From NCBI RefSeq assembly GCF_001434315.1, contig NZ_AZFE01000002.1, forward strand, positions 42,569-106,568: a stretch of 64,000 bases of DNA, given 5' to 3'. The notes below the pieces were generated by a model that had not been told where the DNA came from, ran no database searches, and worked only from the letters and a program-made list of their open reading frames with translations. The DNA comes from Paucilactobacillus oligofermentans DSM 15707 = LMG 22743. Its GTDB lineage: Bacteria > Bacillota > Bacilli > Lactobacillales > Lactobacillaceae. A program made the translations under genes and the position numbers. Shown piece by piece: positions 63,036 to 64,000 of this stretch. How positions within the stretch are numbered: position 1 is the first letter of the stretch; each line of letters starts with the position of its first letter.

Positions 63036-63150
63036 CAAAAAAAGCGTCAAGTTAATCATTTTCTGATTAGCTCAACGCTTGTGTGAGTATAGTCCTGCAG
63101 CTGGATGCTACAAAAACTGTACTGTACCGTTTTGCTCTCTCAGGAAACAA
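63036..63150 (-). promoter_or_regulatory. Attenuator between pyrR and pyrB (PyrR target)
   Basis: On the minus strand TTTCCTGAGAGAGCAAAAC looks like a variant PyrR-binding loop. It is followed by a terminator AAGCGTTGAGCTAATCA/TGATTAACTTGACGCTT with seven T (63036-63080). UMP-bound PyrR would favour termination. Confidence 0.7.
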
Positions 63151-63168
63151 TTAAAAGGTTCAGTTACT

Positions 63169-63850
<682 letters not shown>

Positions 63851-63858
63851 TTGTATTC

Positions 63859-63887
63859 ATTTTAACGAATCAAATTATTCTTGTCAA
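63859..63887 (-). promoter_or_regulatory. pyr operon promoter
   Basis: On the minus strand: TTGACA (63882-63887), 17-base spacer, TAAAAT (63859-63864). Confidence 0.85.
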
Positions 63888-63947
63888 TGGTCTTAAAATA
63901 ATTTTTTTATTCTTTTATTTGTTTACAGCTAGCTATTTTAATTGCAC

Positions 63948-63982
63948 AAAAAAACACGAATCAATTAAGATTCGTGTTTTTT
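63948..63982 (-). terminator. Terminator of a gene beyond the right edge
   Basis: AAAAAACACGAATC and GATTCGTGTTTTTT pair around TTAATT, with T run on the minus strand. A minus-strand frame reading GRRHAFKKHES-stop (63965-64000) could be the tail of that gene, but is too short to assign. Confidence 0.75.
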
Positions 63983-64000
63983 AAATGCATGGCGACGTCC

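Overview
The window is low-G+C Firmicutes DNA, most likely from the family Lactobacillaceae (Lactobacillus in the broad sense). This rests on the gene order rsmG-noc-parA-parB-DUF951-ychF-DUF1129-guaB, the pyrR-pyrB-pyrC-carA-carB-pyrD-pyrF-pyrE operon, four T-box leaders, two TPP riboswitches and lactobacillar promoter and SD style. I cannot name the species. No rRNA, tRNA, CRISPR array or intact transposase is visible.

Layout. 1-4600 (minus strand) is the regulatory end of an exopolysaccharide cluster: an LCP protein, the Wzz/Wze/Wzb phosphoregulators CpsC, CpsD and CpsB, a priming sugar transferase and a cut-off GT2 glycosyltransferase. 4800-6330 holds a ComK-like gene divergent from a ComX/SigH-like sigma factor, a probable competence control pair. 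6580-8315 is a DUF1836 regulator plus degV cassette enclosed by about 94-bp inverted repeats. 8400-15250 is the purine/YchF/chromosome-partition block. 15440-19280 has nucleoside hydrolase, nucleoside uptake and queH. 19365-19818 encodes an unassigned structured RNA of about 450 nt. 20258-26570 has thrS, an amino-acid permease and serS, each under its own T-box, with an SDR gene inserted. 26800-28900 has an Ohr/OsmC protein, zinc-free S14, three tandem structured repeat units and a secreted hydrolase.

28947-33466 is a bacteriocin-type quorum-sensing locus (HPK10 kinase, LytTR regulator, three CPBP membrane proteins). Two back-to-back PlnC-type operator pairs lie in the divergent promoter region, but I see no functional pheromone or bacteriocin gene. 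33500-36160 is thiM-thiD-thiE with a TPP riboswitch; tenA at 41275 has another. 36240-40980 has a TetR/membrane protein pair, a large HprK/PEPCK-like P-loop protein and FetA/FetB. 42100-49480 includes an aldo-keto reductase, a possibly frameshifted Xre regulator, an rRNA uracil methyltransferase and a T-box-controlled methionine ABC transporter with an M20 peptidase. 49530-54160 has paired glycosyltransferases, DUF2628 and YitT proteins. 54204 to the right edge is the pyrimidine operon with two PyrR attenuators.

The best candidates for something undescribed are the closed ~450-nt RNA, the pheromone-less quorum-sensing immunity locus with its symmetric operators, the threonyl-tRNA synthetase whose editing residues are all replaced, the inverted-repeat degV cassette and the three tandem structured units after rpsN.
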